64,000 nucleotides of DNA, from assembly GCA_002346225.1 (NCBI GenBank), contig DDYY01000071.1, positions 1 through 64,000 of the forward strand, in the 5' to 3' direction. The stretch is from Bacteroidetes bacterium UBA3022 (GTDB taxonomy: Bacteria > Bacteroidota > Bacteroidia > Chitinophagales > BACL12). The position numbers and the translations under genes are program-made. How positions within the stretch are numbered: the stretch's first letter is position 1; each line of letters starts with the position of its first letter. This document shows positions 51,845-60,825 of this stretch, in pieces. The notes beneath the pieces were generated by a model. The model saw only the letters and a program-made list of their open reading frames with translations, did no database searches and was not told the DNA's origin.

Positions 51845-51920
51845 GGTGGAGACAGTGGGACTTGAACCCACGACCTCTTGCATGCCATGCAAGCACTCTA
51901 GCCAACTGAGCTATGCCCCC
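51844..51920 (-). tRNA. tRNA-Ala(GGC)
   Basis: A complete cloverleaf. Acceptor stem GGGGGCA pairs with TGTCTCC and includes the G3-U70 pair that identifies alanine tRNA. D-arm GCTC/GAGT; anticodon stem CTTGC/GCAAG around ATGGCAT gives anticodon GGC; T-arm GTGGG/CCCAC with TTCAAGT. The CCA end is encoded (51844-51846). Reads GCC and GCU codons. Confidence 0.97.
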
Positions 51921-51930
51921 AAGGTGGGTG

Positions 51931-51938
51931 CAAATATA
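51931..51938 (-). promoter_or_regulatory. -7 element (TATATTTG) for tRNA-Ala
   Basis: Minus-strand TATATTTG, ending 10 bases before the tRNA 5' end. Fits a promoter giving a very short precursor leader. Confidence 0.5.
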
Positions 51939-52095
51939 CAGGGTTTCAACAAATTGCTCAACTCATTTTGCAGGGAATAAATGAAAGGAATTTCGCGCCG
52001 ACGGTAATTGTTGTGCTCCTTGCGTAAGAGCCCTCCGGAAACCGGCTGACCTAATGATAGCAAATACCGATACGCACCGCCCTTTCGATGGGCTA

Positions 52096-53193
52096 TCAGC
52101 CACAAATCAGTGTAGCTGCCCGCTCAGAAGCACCCGGGCCGCCAAGTTTTTCCCTCAAAACCTGATATCCTCTGGACATGTTATCCCTGTATGCCTGATC
52201 CATCAATGTTTTTTTCAGGTCTATTGAAAGCTGCTCGGCATTGAATTCTGATTGAATTCTTTCGGGCACAAGGGGGGCATCCATCACCAGATTGACCAGC
52301 GAAATGTACTTCACCTTTACCAGCTGCCTGGCAATCCAGTAGGAAATAAAGCTTCCCCTGTAACACACCACCTGCGGGACGCCAAACAAAGCTGTTTCCA
52401 GCGTAGCCGTGCCGGATGTGACCAGTGCAGCGTCAGCTTGCTGGAGTATCTGGTAAGTTTGACCATGGATGACCTTAACATTCTTAGGCAAGTGAAAAGA
52501 GGCATAGAATGACACATCCATGGAAGGTGCGCCGGCTACAATGAAAGTATGCTTTGGAAATCTTTTTGCTACCTGTAGCATGATGGGAAGGCTCCTGCGC
52601 AACTCCTGTTTCCTGCTGCCGGGAAGCAGCGCAACAATTTTTCCCGGAGGTATTTGATGGTTCCCGCGGAAGGCCGAATCTTTTTCCATCTCCACCACTT
52701 CATCGAGCAATGGATGCCCCACATAATCTACATCGAATTGATGGCGGGCATAAAAATCTTTCTCGAAAGGAAGGATAACGAGCATCTCATCTACATACTT
52801 TTTGATCGTTTCCACCCGTCCTTCTTTCCAGGCCCATAATTGTGGTGATATATAATAGACAACCTTTGCACCCAGGGCTTTGGCAAAGGGGGCAATGCGC
52901 AGATTAAAACCAGGGTAATCTACCAGGATAACCACATCCGGCTGAAAAGACAGTATCGCTTCTTTACAGATTTTGAGGTTATTCAAAATGGTGCGGATAT
53001 GCAGCACTACTTCTAAAAAACCCATAAAGGAAAGTTCCCTGATGTGCTTATCCAGAACCACGCCTTCAGCTACCATGCGATCGCCACCAAAACCACGGAA
53101 TTTCGCCTCTGGGTCGCGCTGCAGAATCGCCCTGACTAAATTGGCCCCGTGAAGATCTCCGGAAGCCTCCCCTGCAATGATGTAGTATTTCAT
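52096..53193 (-). CDS. lpxB: lipid-A-disaccharide synthase
   Basis: 365 residues, full length. It joins UDP-2,3-diacylglucosamine and lipid X in lipid A synthesis at the inner membrane. Marks are the opening IIAGEASGDLHGANLVRAI, FRGFGGDRMVAEGV, ISPQLWAWKEGR and the nucleotide-site LLPGSRKQEL; TSGTATLETALFGVPQVVCY is the C-terminal sugar-nucleotide site. The ATG overlaps the preceding stop by 1 base. Last gene of the seven-gene run from pruA. Confidence 0.95.
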   Translation of the reverse strand: MKYYIIAGEASGDLHGANLVRAILQRDPEAKFRGFGGDRMVAEGVVLDKHIRELSFMGFLEVVLHIRTILNNLKICKEAILSFQPDVVILVDYPGFNLRIAPFAKALGAKVVYYISPQLWAWKEGRVETIKKYVDEMLVILPFEKDFYARHQFDVDYVGHPLLDEVVEMEKDSAFRGNHQIPPGKIVALLPGSRKQELRRSLPIMLQVAKRFPKHTFIVAGAPSMDVSFYASFHLPKNVKVIHGQTYQILQQADAALVTSGTATLETALFGVPQVVCYRGSFISYWIARQLVKVKYISLVNLVMDAPLVPERIQSEFNAEQLSIDLKKTLMDQAYRDNMSRGYQVLREKLGGPGASERAATLICG

Positions 53194-53486
53194 TAAAGGA
53201 TATAATAGAAAACTAATACGAACATCGCCAGCAACACAGTTACAATCCCCACACCCTTCATAGCATTGTCTTTTCTGGTGCGGATATAGATAATGAAGGG
53301 AATTATATTAAAAAATACTGCAAGTGTGCTGATAAAGCGCTCCTTCACGCCACCAAAGGGCAATCCCGAAATTTCAGTCCCTATGAGCATACCGTTGATG
53401 GTATAGAGGCAATAAAACATAGTCAGGCTAAAGAAAATAGCCACTACTATACCTACCCAAACACTGTCCTTTTGAAAAAAACTCAT
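53193..53486 (-). CDS. small hydrophobic membrane protein
   Basis: 97 residues with three predicted membrane helices (about 10-30, 46-65 and 77-97), joined by IIYIRTRKDNAMKG as the cytoplasmic loop by the positive-inside rule. I do not recognise a named family. It lies 9 bases after surE and overlaps lpxB by 1 base, so it is surely co-transcribed. A role near lipid A or envelope assembly is only a guess from position. Confidence 0.7.
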   Translation of the reverse strand: MSFFQKDSVWVGIVVAIFFSLTMFYCLYTINGMLIGTEISGLPFGGVKERFISTLAVFFNIIPFIIYIRTRKDNAMKGVGIVTVLLAMFVLVFYYIL

Positions 53487-53495
53487 ATGCTATCC

Positions 53496-54299
53496 TTATT
53501 GATCAGAAGGTGTATTACTACCGGAATGCTGCAAATCCCATTGTTTGTTAAAGAATGGAATTGCATGGTGTGCAGTCATGTCGAACTGAACAGGTACAAC
53601 AGCAACATAGTGGTTGTTCAATGCCCATTCATCTGTATCCTCTCCGTGATCGTAATTGACAAACTTTCCGGTGAGCCAGAAATATCTATTCCCGCGCGGA
53701 TCATTTCTTTCATCGTATTCCTCCTCCCACTTCGCCACAGCTTGTCTACATATTTTGATTCCTTTAATGTCTTCAGCCGGCAAAGCGGGAAAGTTTACAT
53801 TGAGGAGCGTAGCATCGGGCAAGCCTTTTTCCAGTACTTGTCTGGCAATTACCTCAGCAAAATGCATAGCACCTGAAAAATCGGCTTTTAAACTATAGTC
53901 GAGCAGGGAGAAACCTATTGCCGGTATCCCTTCAATTCCTGCTTCAACAGCTGCTGACATGGTGCCGCTGTAGATGATATTGATAGAGGAATTGGATCCA
54001 TGGTTGATACCGGAGACACATAAATCAGGTGGATGGTGTAAAATTTTATCTTTGGCCAGTTTCACACAATCCACAGGTGTGCCACTGCACGAATAAGCTT
54101 CAACATCGCCAAAGACATCTACCCGGCTCAGGCGAATCGGATCATTGATGGTAATCGCATGCCCCATGCCCGATTGCGGTTTGTCGGGAGCTATCACAAT
54201 TACCTTCCCAATTTTATTCATGGCTGTGACCAGTGCATGAATTCCGGGGGCGTAAAAACCATCATCATTGGTCACCAGTATTGTAGGTCTGTTGGACAT
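53496..54299 (-). CDS. surE: 5'/3'-nucleotidase SurE
   Basis: 267 residues. A divalent-metal nucleotidase that removes phosphate from 5' and 3' nucleotides. ILVTNDDGFYAPGI carries the first metal Asp pair, DKPQSGMGHAIT the active-site Ser region, and SGINHGSNSSINIIYSGTMSAA the conserved Asn metal ligand, cut here at GINHGSN. Full length. It lies 3 bases after the porE-like gene, on the same message. Confidence 0.95.
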   Translation of the reverse strand: MSNRPTILVTNDDGFYAPGIHALVTAMNKIGKVIVIAPDKPQSGMGHAITINDPIRLSRVDVFGDVEAYSCSGTPVDCVKLAKDKILHHPPDLCVSGINHGSNSSINIIYSGTMSAAVEAGIEGIPAIGFSLLDYSLKADFSGAMHFAEVIARQVLEKGLPDATLLNVNFPALPAEDIKGIKICRQAVAKWEEEYDERNDPRGNRYFWLTGKFVNYDHGEDTDEWALNNHYVAVVPVQFDMTAHHAIPFFNKQWDLQHSGSNTPSDQ

Positions 54300-54302
54300 C
54301 GT

Positions 54303-56126
54303 TTATTCTTTTTCCAGGATGGCTGCTTCAGAAAAGCCCGCAGCTAATGCGGCAGTGAGGGCAGCATCTGCGGTTGACCGCAAAGTGATACCCAGTATGT
54401 AAAATGACAGCAATCCATTTTCTTCGCTTCTCACGCTTAATTCACCAAATCTGGCTAAAGAGGTTATTTTGGTGTATTCCGGCTCTTTGAACGTACCGAT
54501 ATATACATCAAAAATGCCCACTTCAGGCAGCTGCTCTTCATCCGTTGTTGTCGTATCCCAGTCCATGTCCTGTTCATCGATAATGGAATCCTCCTCCTGA
54601 CGTGACTCATCTGTGCCATACAATTCCTGCATGTCAATGGTTATAAAGCCATTGCTAGAGCGGTATTGCTCCAGGTCGTACATCACGGCATCCAGATAAC
54701 CGTCTTTAGTCAACGCAACAGTATAAGCATGTCCTGATTCGATGGGAAGTGAAAGGTTACCATCTCCATCTGTATATCCGGCTTCTATTCTATGGTCATT
54801 TTCCAACAGGGTTACCCTCGCACCTGCCACAGGTTGAAATTTTGAGTTGATCACATGAATACTCTGAACAGGCTTCATATAGGTGATACGGTAGAGGTCG
54901 TCACTCCCCTGACCACCCGGCCTGTTGGAAGAAAAGTATCCTGTTTCGCCTGTCATGATACAGGCAAAGTCATCGTAACTACTATTGAGCGGAAGTCCGG
55001 GATTGACGGGCTTCTTCCAGGTAGCACCTACCCTTTCCGACCAGAATATATCCATCCCTCCAAACCCGGGATGATAATCAGAAGTAAAGTAGAGCCTGCC
55101 ATCTGCCGTTACAAAAGGATACGCCTCATTGCCTGCTGTATTGATTACAGGTCCGAGATTGACAGGGTCGCTCCATGCATCCTCCTCCAGGGTGCAATAA
55201 TAAATATCTGTACCTCCATAGCCACCCTCCATATTACTTGTAAACAGCAAGAGCTTGCCATTACCTGCAATACAGGGATGTCCTACGGAATATTGCTTAT
55301 CATTCCACACAAAAGGTTCCAGTTTTTTAAAGCGCCCTTCGCTATATGCCGCATAAAAAAGACTCAAATGTACACTGTTATCCTTGCCGGCTTTCTGACG
55401 GCCATGAAACATATTATTTCTACCTATATACAATACATCGTTCACATCATCAAAAGAGGCGCTTGCATCGTTAAGCTCCGAATTCAACTCATCGAAGGGT
55501 GCGGCACGGGTAATATCTCCATTGGAGTTGATAGCTGCGTAGTACAGGTTGTAAAAACCGGTTCCTGTTGCCGGATCTGCTATAGTTTTATTGCGCTTGT
55601 CTGGCTGTTGCAGGTTGGAGGCAAACAACAACCCCTTGCGAAAGAAGGCAGGTGAGATGTCAGAAGCTGGCGTATTGACAGCAAGCGATTCTATCCAGAC
55701 CAGCGAGTCGGCCTGGGCATTATTGATGGCATAATCACAAGTACCTGCCAAGTAGTAACCGGTAGCATCATAAACCGCGAATTGCAGGTAATAGTCTTTA
55801 GCAAGATGATAGTTGCCGTTGCGCTTCAACACATCGGCATACCGGCGCAGCAACTCCGGGTTATTCGGCTCCTGGTCTACCAGCATGCGCATCCACGCAG
55901 CTGCGTCTTCGTACAAACCCAGTTGCATGTAGCAATCTACCAGTGCTTCATTCTGTTCCTTATCGTACGCCTGCTGCAACAAGGTAAGGTACATGGGCAA
56001 TGCCTCCGACCACACTCCGGCTTCATACAGCTTATTGGCCGACCTCAGGAAAGCTTTTTCAGATTGACCCGTCACCGCCAGCTGGCAGATTAGGAGGAGG
56101 GACAGGATAGAGGTTCTTGTTAACAT
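54303..56126 (-). CDS. PorE-like T9SS-associated protein with SPOR-like C-terminus
   Basis: 607 residues with a signal peptide (cleavage near VTGQ). TPR-like helices about 25-115, a six-bladed PD40/WD40-like propeller about 160-415 (LYFTSDYHPGFGGMDIFW, YFSSNRPGGQGSDDLY), a carboxypeptidase-regulatory-like domain about 420-500 (VAGARVTLLENDHRIEAGYT), an acidic linker 500-535, and a C-terminal domain 537-607 (FDVYIGTFKEPEYTKI ... AAGFSEAAIL) that resembles a SPOR domain. PorE proteins usually end in an OmpA peptidoglycan-binding domain; none is seen here. It is next to sprF, as in known T9SS adhesin loci. Confidence 0.8.
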   Translation of the reverse strand: MLTRTSILSLLLICQLAVTGQSEKAFLRSANKLYEAGVWSEALPMYLTLLQQAYDKEQNEALVDCYMQLGLYEDAAAWMRMLVDQEPNNPELLRRYADVLKRNGNYHLAKDYYLQFAVYDATGYYLAGTCDYAINNAQADSLVWIESLAVNTPASDISPAFFRKGLLFASNLQQPDKRNKTIADPATGTGFYNLYYAAINSNGDITRAAPFDELNSELNDASASFDDVNDVLYIGRNNMFHGRQKAGKDNSVHLSLFYAAYSEGRFKKLEPFVWNDKQYSVGHPCIAGNGKLLLFTSNMEGGYGGTDIYYCTLEEDAWSDPVNLGPVINTAGNEAYPFVTADGRLYFTSDYHPGFGGMDIFWSERVGATWKKPVNPGLPLNSSYDDFACIMTGETGYFSSNRPGGQGSDDLYRITYMKPVQSIHVINSKFQPVAGARVTLLENDHRIEAGYTDGDGNLSLPIESGHAYTVALTKDGYLDAVMYDLEQYRSSNGFITIDMQELYGTDESRQEEDSIIDEQDMDWDTTTTDEEQLPEVGIFDVYIGTFKEPEYTKITSLARFGELSVRSEENGLLSFYILGITLRSTADAALTAALAAGFSEAAILEKE

Positions 56127-56128
56127 AT

Positions 56129-57079
56129 TTAGAAGAAACGAGGGCTAGTAAATCGTGTTGTGCGCTTATCCAGGTGAAAAGAGATAAATAACTCGTGGGT
56201 CGGTCCGAATACAGCGCTAAAGGCATCCAGCCTTTGGTTATAGGCATAGCCTATTCCAAGCCACTGGTCCTGTAGTGTATTGCCGGCATCCAGCAGGTAT
56301 TGCGCCATCAGGCTTATAGACCCATCTGTCCGGTAAGTTCCGCCCAGCCAAAATGCATCTGCAAATATGAGGCTAAGAGTATTGTCGACTACCAGAGGAG
56401 AGGCGCCGTCATACCTTGCGAGCACATAAGGCTTGAAGGATAAATTGTCACCCGCCCGAATCAACACACCAGTCGTGACAAAATAGTTTCTCTGCTGATC
56501 AAACAGATTTAAATTATTTAAAACTGAATCTACACCTGCAGCGATATTATCATTATAGGCAATCAATTGCGGAACAGAAGCACCGACAAACCAGACCTTA
56601 TTCTGAAACCACATTCCCATACCGGCATTGAAGCTGCACAGCTGTTCAGGTACACCTGTAAAGGCAGGGTCTCCGCTTTGAAAGGCGTCGAGCCGTGCAT
56701 AGTTCAGATTGTATTGGGAAGCAGCCAGCTCCAGACCGACAGACAATACACCGGAGCCGGTATACATGCGGTAGGCATAATCCAGGGCAAAGGTATACTT
56801 ATCGCTTACACCCACATTATCGTGCAGCAATTTGCCACCCAGTCCTATTTTACCATTCGCCAGTTGTGTATGTATCGTAATCGACTCCGTCGATGGAGCA
56901 TCATCTATATCAACCCACTGCCTTCTGCCAAAGGCCGCCACTTCAAGGTCGCCCTTCTGACCGGCATAAGCGGGATTAAAAATGAGTTGATTGAAATGGT
57001 ACTGCTCAAAGGAAGGTTCAATCTGCCCTTTGACACCTAGGCTCAACAGCAATATTCCATATAGAACAAAATATCTCAT
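56129..57079 (-). CDS. sprF: PorP/SprF family outer-membrane protein
   Basis: 316 residues with a signal peptide (cleavage near VKGQI). EPSFEQYHFNQLIFNPAYAG is the family opening, and the rest is a beta barrel with repeated GxGxKLLHDNVG and YxLDAGNTLQDQWLGIGYAYNQR, cut here at the first part. SprF helps a specific T9SS adhesin reach or stay on the surface. It overlaps the adhesin gene by 4 bases (ATGA) and is 2 bases upstream of the porE-like gene, so adhesin, SprF and PorE-like are one set. Confidence 0.9.
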   Translation of the reverse strand: MRYFVLYGILLLSLGVKGQIEPSFEQYHFNQLIFNPAYAGQKGDLEVAAFGRRQWVDIDDAPSTESITIHTQLANGKIGLGGKLLHDNVGVSDKYTFALDYAYRMYTGSGVLSVGLELAASQYNLNYARLDAFQSGDPAFTGVPEQLCSFNAGMGMWFQNKVWFVGASVPQLIAYNDNIAAGVDSVLNNLNLFDQQRNYFVTTGVLIRAGDNLSFKPYVLARYDGASPLVVDNTLSLIFADAFWLGGTYRTDGSISLMAQYLLDAGNTLQDQWLGIGYAYNQRLDAFSAVFGPTHELFISFHLDKRTTRFTSPRFF

Positions 57080-58284
57080 CGTTTAATCACTATGCTGCCT
57101 GTTAAAGGCGCTGTTCCCGGAGTTAATTCTAATATATAAAAGTAAGTTCCATCTGTTAACTGACCTGTGGGAAGTGGACCGGATTGATTGGTGCTGCCGT
57201 CCCATTGGAAAAAGGCATCATTGGTGGAATATACCAACTGACCCCAGCGGCTGTATACCCTGAAAGTAAAATCAGGATAAGCAGTCAACCCGTCAATGGA
57301 ATAGAAATCATTGATACCATCATTGTTGGGCGAGAAGGAATCCAGTATATCCATGTCCCGCACCCGCACGCGCACCAGCGCTGTATCGCAATAGACAGGA
57401 CTGCTGCTATCGCAAACCACATAATAGAAAGAGTCCAGCGCAAGACTGCTGGCATTATAGGATACCACACCATCTTCGAGCTGTACCGTGTTTATCATCA
57501 AGCCTGCAATCAACTCGGTAACCTGCAGGTTATCACCGTCCCCATCTGAATCATTCGCGAGCACGTCGAGCACTTCCACATTGCCGGCATCGAACTCGTA
57601 GTCATCAGGTTCCGCCTCAGGATAGAAGAAATTAATTTGATTTATTTCTATCCGGACAGCAGCCGTATCGCAGAAATCCGTGAATCCGGAATTGCAAACA
57701 GCATACTGGAGTGAGTCAACTCCGAAAAACCCGTAATCGGGGGTGTAGCGGATATCCAGATCACCCTCAATTACTGCAGTGCCGTTTACCGGAGCCGAAA
57801 TGATAGAAGTTATCAGCACCTCTGCATCAAAATTGATATCATTCAACTGCACATTGATCAAAATTTCATCACCTGCGTTGAGCGTGGCAGTATCATCAAA
57901 AGCAATCGGTGCATCAGGCTGGGGCAAAACCGAAATAATGACCAATGCCGTATTACACGCAGGGATAGGCTCTTCCCCATTACAAACATTATACGTAAAC
58001 GTATCTATACCGTTGTAATTTAAATTGGGAATGTAAAGTATGCTATCGGCATCCAGCAGCTCAACCGTTCCATTAGGTGGCAGTGTGAACAGGGAAGTCG
58101 TCATGACACCTCCGCCAATATTGAGGTCATTGGACTGCACGTCAATGACAATCATTCCATCTTCATCCACAATACCCGTGTCATCGATAGCTATCATCTG
58201 ACCAAAGGCAACGCCTGCAGCCGACAACCACATACATATCAACCAACACGCTACACCAAGCCTTACCTGCACCTTACTTATCAA
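57076..58284 (-). CDS. T9SS type B adhesin with three Ig/cadherin-like domains
   Basis: 402 residues as drawn, from a TTG that overlaps the pruA stop (TTGA). A GTG at 58272 is an alternative start giving a similar signal peptide (cleavage near AFGQ). Three Big_17/cadherin-like domains follow, each with a VNDxQSND or VLANDSDGDGD-type opening and an FFGVDSLQYAVCN-type core, at about 30-125, 126-222 and 223-312. The C-terminus is the type B sorting signal (DSFSPNNDGINDFYS ... RVYSRWGQLVYST). Small for an SprB-type adhesin. Surface exposed by inference. It is coupled to sprF. Confidence 0.83.
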   Translation of the reverse strand: MISKVQVRLGVACWLICMWLSAAGVAFGQMIAIDDTGIVDEDGMIVIDVQSNDLNIGGGVMTTSLFTLPPNGTVELLDADSILYIPNLNYNGIDTFTYNVCNGEEPIPACNTALVIISVLPQPDAPIAFDDTATLNAGDEILINVQLNDINFDAEVLITSIISAPVNGTAVIEGDLDIRYTPDYGFFGVDSLQYAVCNSGFTDFCDTAAVRIEINQINFFYPEAEPDDYEFDAGNVEVLDVLANDSDGDGDNLQVTELIAGLMINTVQLEDGVVSYNASSLALDSFYYVVCDSSSPVYCDTALVRVRVRDMDILDSFSPNNDGINDFYSIDGLTAYPDFTFRVYSRWGQLVYSTNDAFFQWDGSTNQSGPLPTGQLTDGTYFYILELTPGTAPLTGSIVIKR

Positions 58285-59906
58285 CTATTTAAAAATGGAT
58301 ATTTATAATCTACCGGTGGTACAAAGGTCTCTTTGATAGCCCTTGGTGAAACCCATCTCAGCAGGTTGAGGATACTACCGGCCTTGTCATTCGTACCGGA
58401 AGCCCTGGCACCGCCAAAAGGCTGCTGACCCACTACTGCTCCTGTAGGTTTATCGTTGATGTAGAAGTTACCCGCCGCGTGACGCAGCACTTCCATAGCT
58501 CTGTTGATAGCATAACGATCCTGTGAGAAGATAGCACCTGTCAGCGCATAGGGAGAGGTAGTGTTCACTGTCTGCAAGGTAGCTTCCCACTCTGCATCCG
58601 GATATACGTGTACAGTAAGTACCGGTCCGAAAATCTCTTCGCACATAGTTCGATAACGGGCATCTTTGGCAACGATAATGGTCGGTTCAATGAAGTAACC
58701 TTTGGATTTATCGTGACCACCACCGGCAATGATTTCCTGACCATCGGCCTTTGCCTGATCGATATAAGCTGCAATGCTTTCGAATGCTTTCTCGTCGATT
58801 ACCGCATTGAAGAAATTGCCGAAATCTTCTACCGTTCCCATCTTAATGGTAGCCAGGTCTTCCAGCATCATCGATTTCACCGCCGGCCAAAGGCTTTCCG
58901 GTATGTAAGCTCTGGAAGCAGCAGAACATTTCTGTCCCTGGAATTCAAATGCACCCCGTACAAGACCCGTGGCTAATGCTTTCACATCTGCAGATGGGTG
59001 AGCGACAACAAAATCCTTCCCACCTGTTTCGCCTACTATTCTGGGATAAGACTTGAACCGATCGATATTATTGCCAATATTTTTCCAGATAGTCTGGAAT
59101 GTCTGTGTGCTGCCGGTAAAGTGAATACCTGCGAAATCGGGATGCTTGAAAATTACTTCACCCGCTTCAGCACCGCCAACATAAATAAGGTTGATAACAC
59201 CATCCGGCAGTCCCGCTTCCCGCAGAATTTCCATGATTACCCAGGCGGAATAGATTTGTGTATTGGCCGGTTTCCAAACAACGGTATTACCCATCAGGGC
59301 GGGAGCAGTTGGAAGGTTTCCACCTATACTCGTAAAGTTGAAGGGTGTGAGGGCAAATACAAATCCTTCCAGCGCTCTGTGTTCGAGTCTGTTCCACATG
59401 CCGGGCTGGCTCTGTGGCTGCTCGGTGTAAAGCTGTACCATGTATTCTACATTGAACCTCCAGAAGTCTATCAATTCGCAGGCAGCGTCAATCTCAGCCT
59501 GAAAAGGGTTCTTGCTTTGACACAGCATGGTCGCTGCATTCATTTTATACCTGTAAGGGCCTGCCAGTAATTCGGCAGCTTTCAGAAATATACTGGCACG
59601 TTGTTCCCATGCCAGCGATTCCCATTCGATTTTAGCCTCCAGTGCCGCAGCAATTGCCTGCTCTACATGACTTGCATCGCCTTTGTGGAAAGTACCCAGG
59701 GTATGGCTCAACTCATGCGGAGGATGCATAGTGGCTGTTTTTCCTGTCCGTACTTCCTTCCCGCCTATAAACATAGGAATATCCACCTGCAAGGCCTTCA
59801 GTTCCTTGATCGCCTGTTGCAGTGCTGTGCGTTCCGGAGAACCGGGCGCATAACTCTTAACGGGCTCATTTATAGCTTTTGGAACCTTAAAATATGCATT
59901 ACTCAT
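58281..59906 (-). CDS. pruA: L-glutamate gamma-semialdehyde dehydrogenase
   Basis: 541 residues. Converts pyrroline-5-carboxylate/glutamate semialdehyde to glutamate, the second step of proline use. Marks are FALTPFNFTSIGGNLPTAP, the catalytic Glu in GETGGKDF and the catalytic Cys in QGQKCSAASRAY; the C-terminal FYINDKPTGAVVGQQPFGG is family-typical. TATCTTTG lies 19 bases upstream. It heads the run into the T9SS genes, overlapping the adhesin by 3-4 bases. The proline dehydrogenase is 33 kb away. Confidence 0.95.
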   Translation of the reverse strand: MSNAYFKVPKAINEPVKSYAPGSPERTALQQAIKELKALQVDIPMFIGGKEVRTGKTATMHPPHELSHTLGTFHKGDASHVEQAIAAALEAKIEWESLAWEQRASIFLKAAELLAGPYRYKMNAATMLCQSKNPFQAEIDAACELIDFWRFNVEYMVQLYTEQPQSQPGMWNRLEHRALEGFVFALTPFNFTSIGGNLPTAPALMGNTVVWKPANTQIYSAWVIMEILREAGLPDGVINLIYVGGAEAGEVIFKHPDFAGIHFTGSTQTFQTIWKNIGNNIDRFKSYPRIVGETGGKDFVVAHPSADVKALATGLVRGAFEFQGQKCSAASRAYIPESLWPAVKSMMLEDLATIKMGTVEDFGNFFNAVIDEKAFESIAAYIDQAKADGQEIIAGGGHDKSKGYFIEPTIIVAKDARYRTMCEEIFGPVLTVHVYPDAEWEATLQTVNTTSPYALTGAIFSQDRYAINRAMEVLRHAAGNFYINDKPTGAVVGQQPFGGARASGTNDKAGSILNLLRWVSPRAIKETFVPPVDYKYPFLNS

Positions 59907-59925
59907 AACCTATTCTTATTTTCGA

Positions 59926-59933
59926 CAAAGATA
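59926..59933 (-). promoter_or_regulatory. -7 element (TATCTTTG) for pruA
   Basis: Minus-strand TATCTTTG matches TAnnTTTG and ends 19 bases before the pruA ATG. It may drive the whole run to lpxB. Confidence 0.5.
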
Positions 59934-60004
59934 GCGATTTCGACCGACGGTACCCTGCTCAGCAGCACCCTGACAAGGCAAGAAATCGCCCTTATCAACA
60001 GAAT

Positions 60005-60796
60005 ATGGCCTCCTTTAAAATTGACCCTTCGGTAAGTTCGCCCTTTGTGTGGTATGCTGCATATGAAATTGCGGAACTCCATAACCACTTGCATCCGTAC
60101 GACAAGAAAGGAGATGTCGAATGGCTGCACCGCATACGTATTGCACTTAAAAAAATCAAAGCCGTCAGGAAAACACTTGGCTACAGGGATAAAACTGCGC
60201 AACATAAAAAGAACACCCGCATCCTGCAACAACTGTTCAAAACCGCAGGTCGGCTGCGCGAGGTGCAGGTGGAAAGGAAGCTGCTCAACGATTGGCATTT
60301 AGATGAAGTGGCTTCCCAAATCGGACTCGACAAAAAGGAAGAACGGCTGAGGCGCGCATTCGAAAAACTAGTGGCTAAGGAGGAAAAGCAAATCACGAAA
60401 AGCCTCCAACGCATCCAAAAAGGCACCCATGAGGTCCGCAGGAAAGATTTCCGGGCGCATTTAAAAGCGACTGAGAATAAGCTGAGGAAATCACTGGAAA
60501 AAATGCCGGACGAAAAAGACTGGCACGACATACGCAAACAAATCAAAGAGCTGTTGTATGGTGTAAAATGGGTGAAAGAAGATGACGCCGTGCTGCCCGA
60601 TGCTGCCTTCCTCGTATACCTGAAAGAACTGGAAATTCAAATCGGTTACTGGCATGATTGCCTTTTGCTGATACACAGGATAGACCGCAGCGATAAAAAG
60701 AAGTTTGCCGATACCACAGAAAAGGAGCGCATCCTAGCCACTTGTCGGGAACAGCTGGACCTTTCAGGTAACAGGGTGCGCATGTTAATCCCTTAG
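60005..60796 (+). CDS. CHAD domain protein
   Basis: 263 residues, all helical and very basic. The conserved-His pattern of CHAD domains is seen in EWLHRIRIALKKIKAVRKTL and later in KDWHDIRKQIKELLYGVKW, with H-D residues in YWHDCLLLIHRIDR. CHAD proteins bind inorganic polyphosphate through such Lys/His/Arg surfaces. No CYTH (triphosphatase) partner is in the gene or nearby. Divergent from pruA. Confidence 0.88.
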   Translation: MASFKIDPSVSSPFVWYAAYEIAELHNHLHPYDKKGDVEWLHRIRIALKKIKAVRKTLGYRDKTAQHKKNTRILQQLFKTAGRLREVQVERKLLNDWHLDEVASQIGLDKKEERLRRAFEKLVAKEEKQITKSLQRIQKGTHEVRRKDFRAHLKATENKLRKSLEKMPDEKDWHDIRKQIKELLYGVKWVKEDDAVLPDAAFLVYLKELEIQIGYWHDCLLLIHRIDRSDKKKFADTTEKERILATCREQLDLSGNRVRMLIP

Positions 60797-60804
60797 AATT
60801 ACTC

Positions 60805-60812
60805 TACATTTG
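60805..60812 (+). promoter_or_regulatory. -7 element (TACATTTG) for the 60826 lipoprotein
   Basis: TACATTTG matches TAnnTTTG. An ATG at 60814 is only 1 base away and probably precedes the transcript start, so 60826 or 60832 is used. Confidence 0.4.
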
Positions 60813-60825
60813 CATGCCTTATCCC

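Noticed and set aside
51802..51888. Frame extension of the D-cysteine desulfhydrase-like gene
   Set aside because: It crosses a terminator and the tRNA-Ala gene.
51911..52105. 64-codon minus-strand frame between lpxB and the tRNA
   Set aside because: It runs through the tRNA promoter and 5' end, and its start lies inside lpxB. No family pattern.
57076..57079. Possible frameshift splitting one adhesin-SprF gene
   Set aside because: The ATGA overlap is a normal coupled start; both proteins have complete family ends and their own signal peptides.
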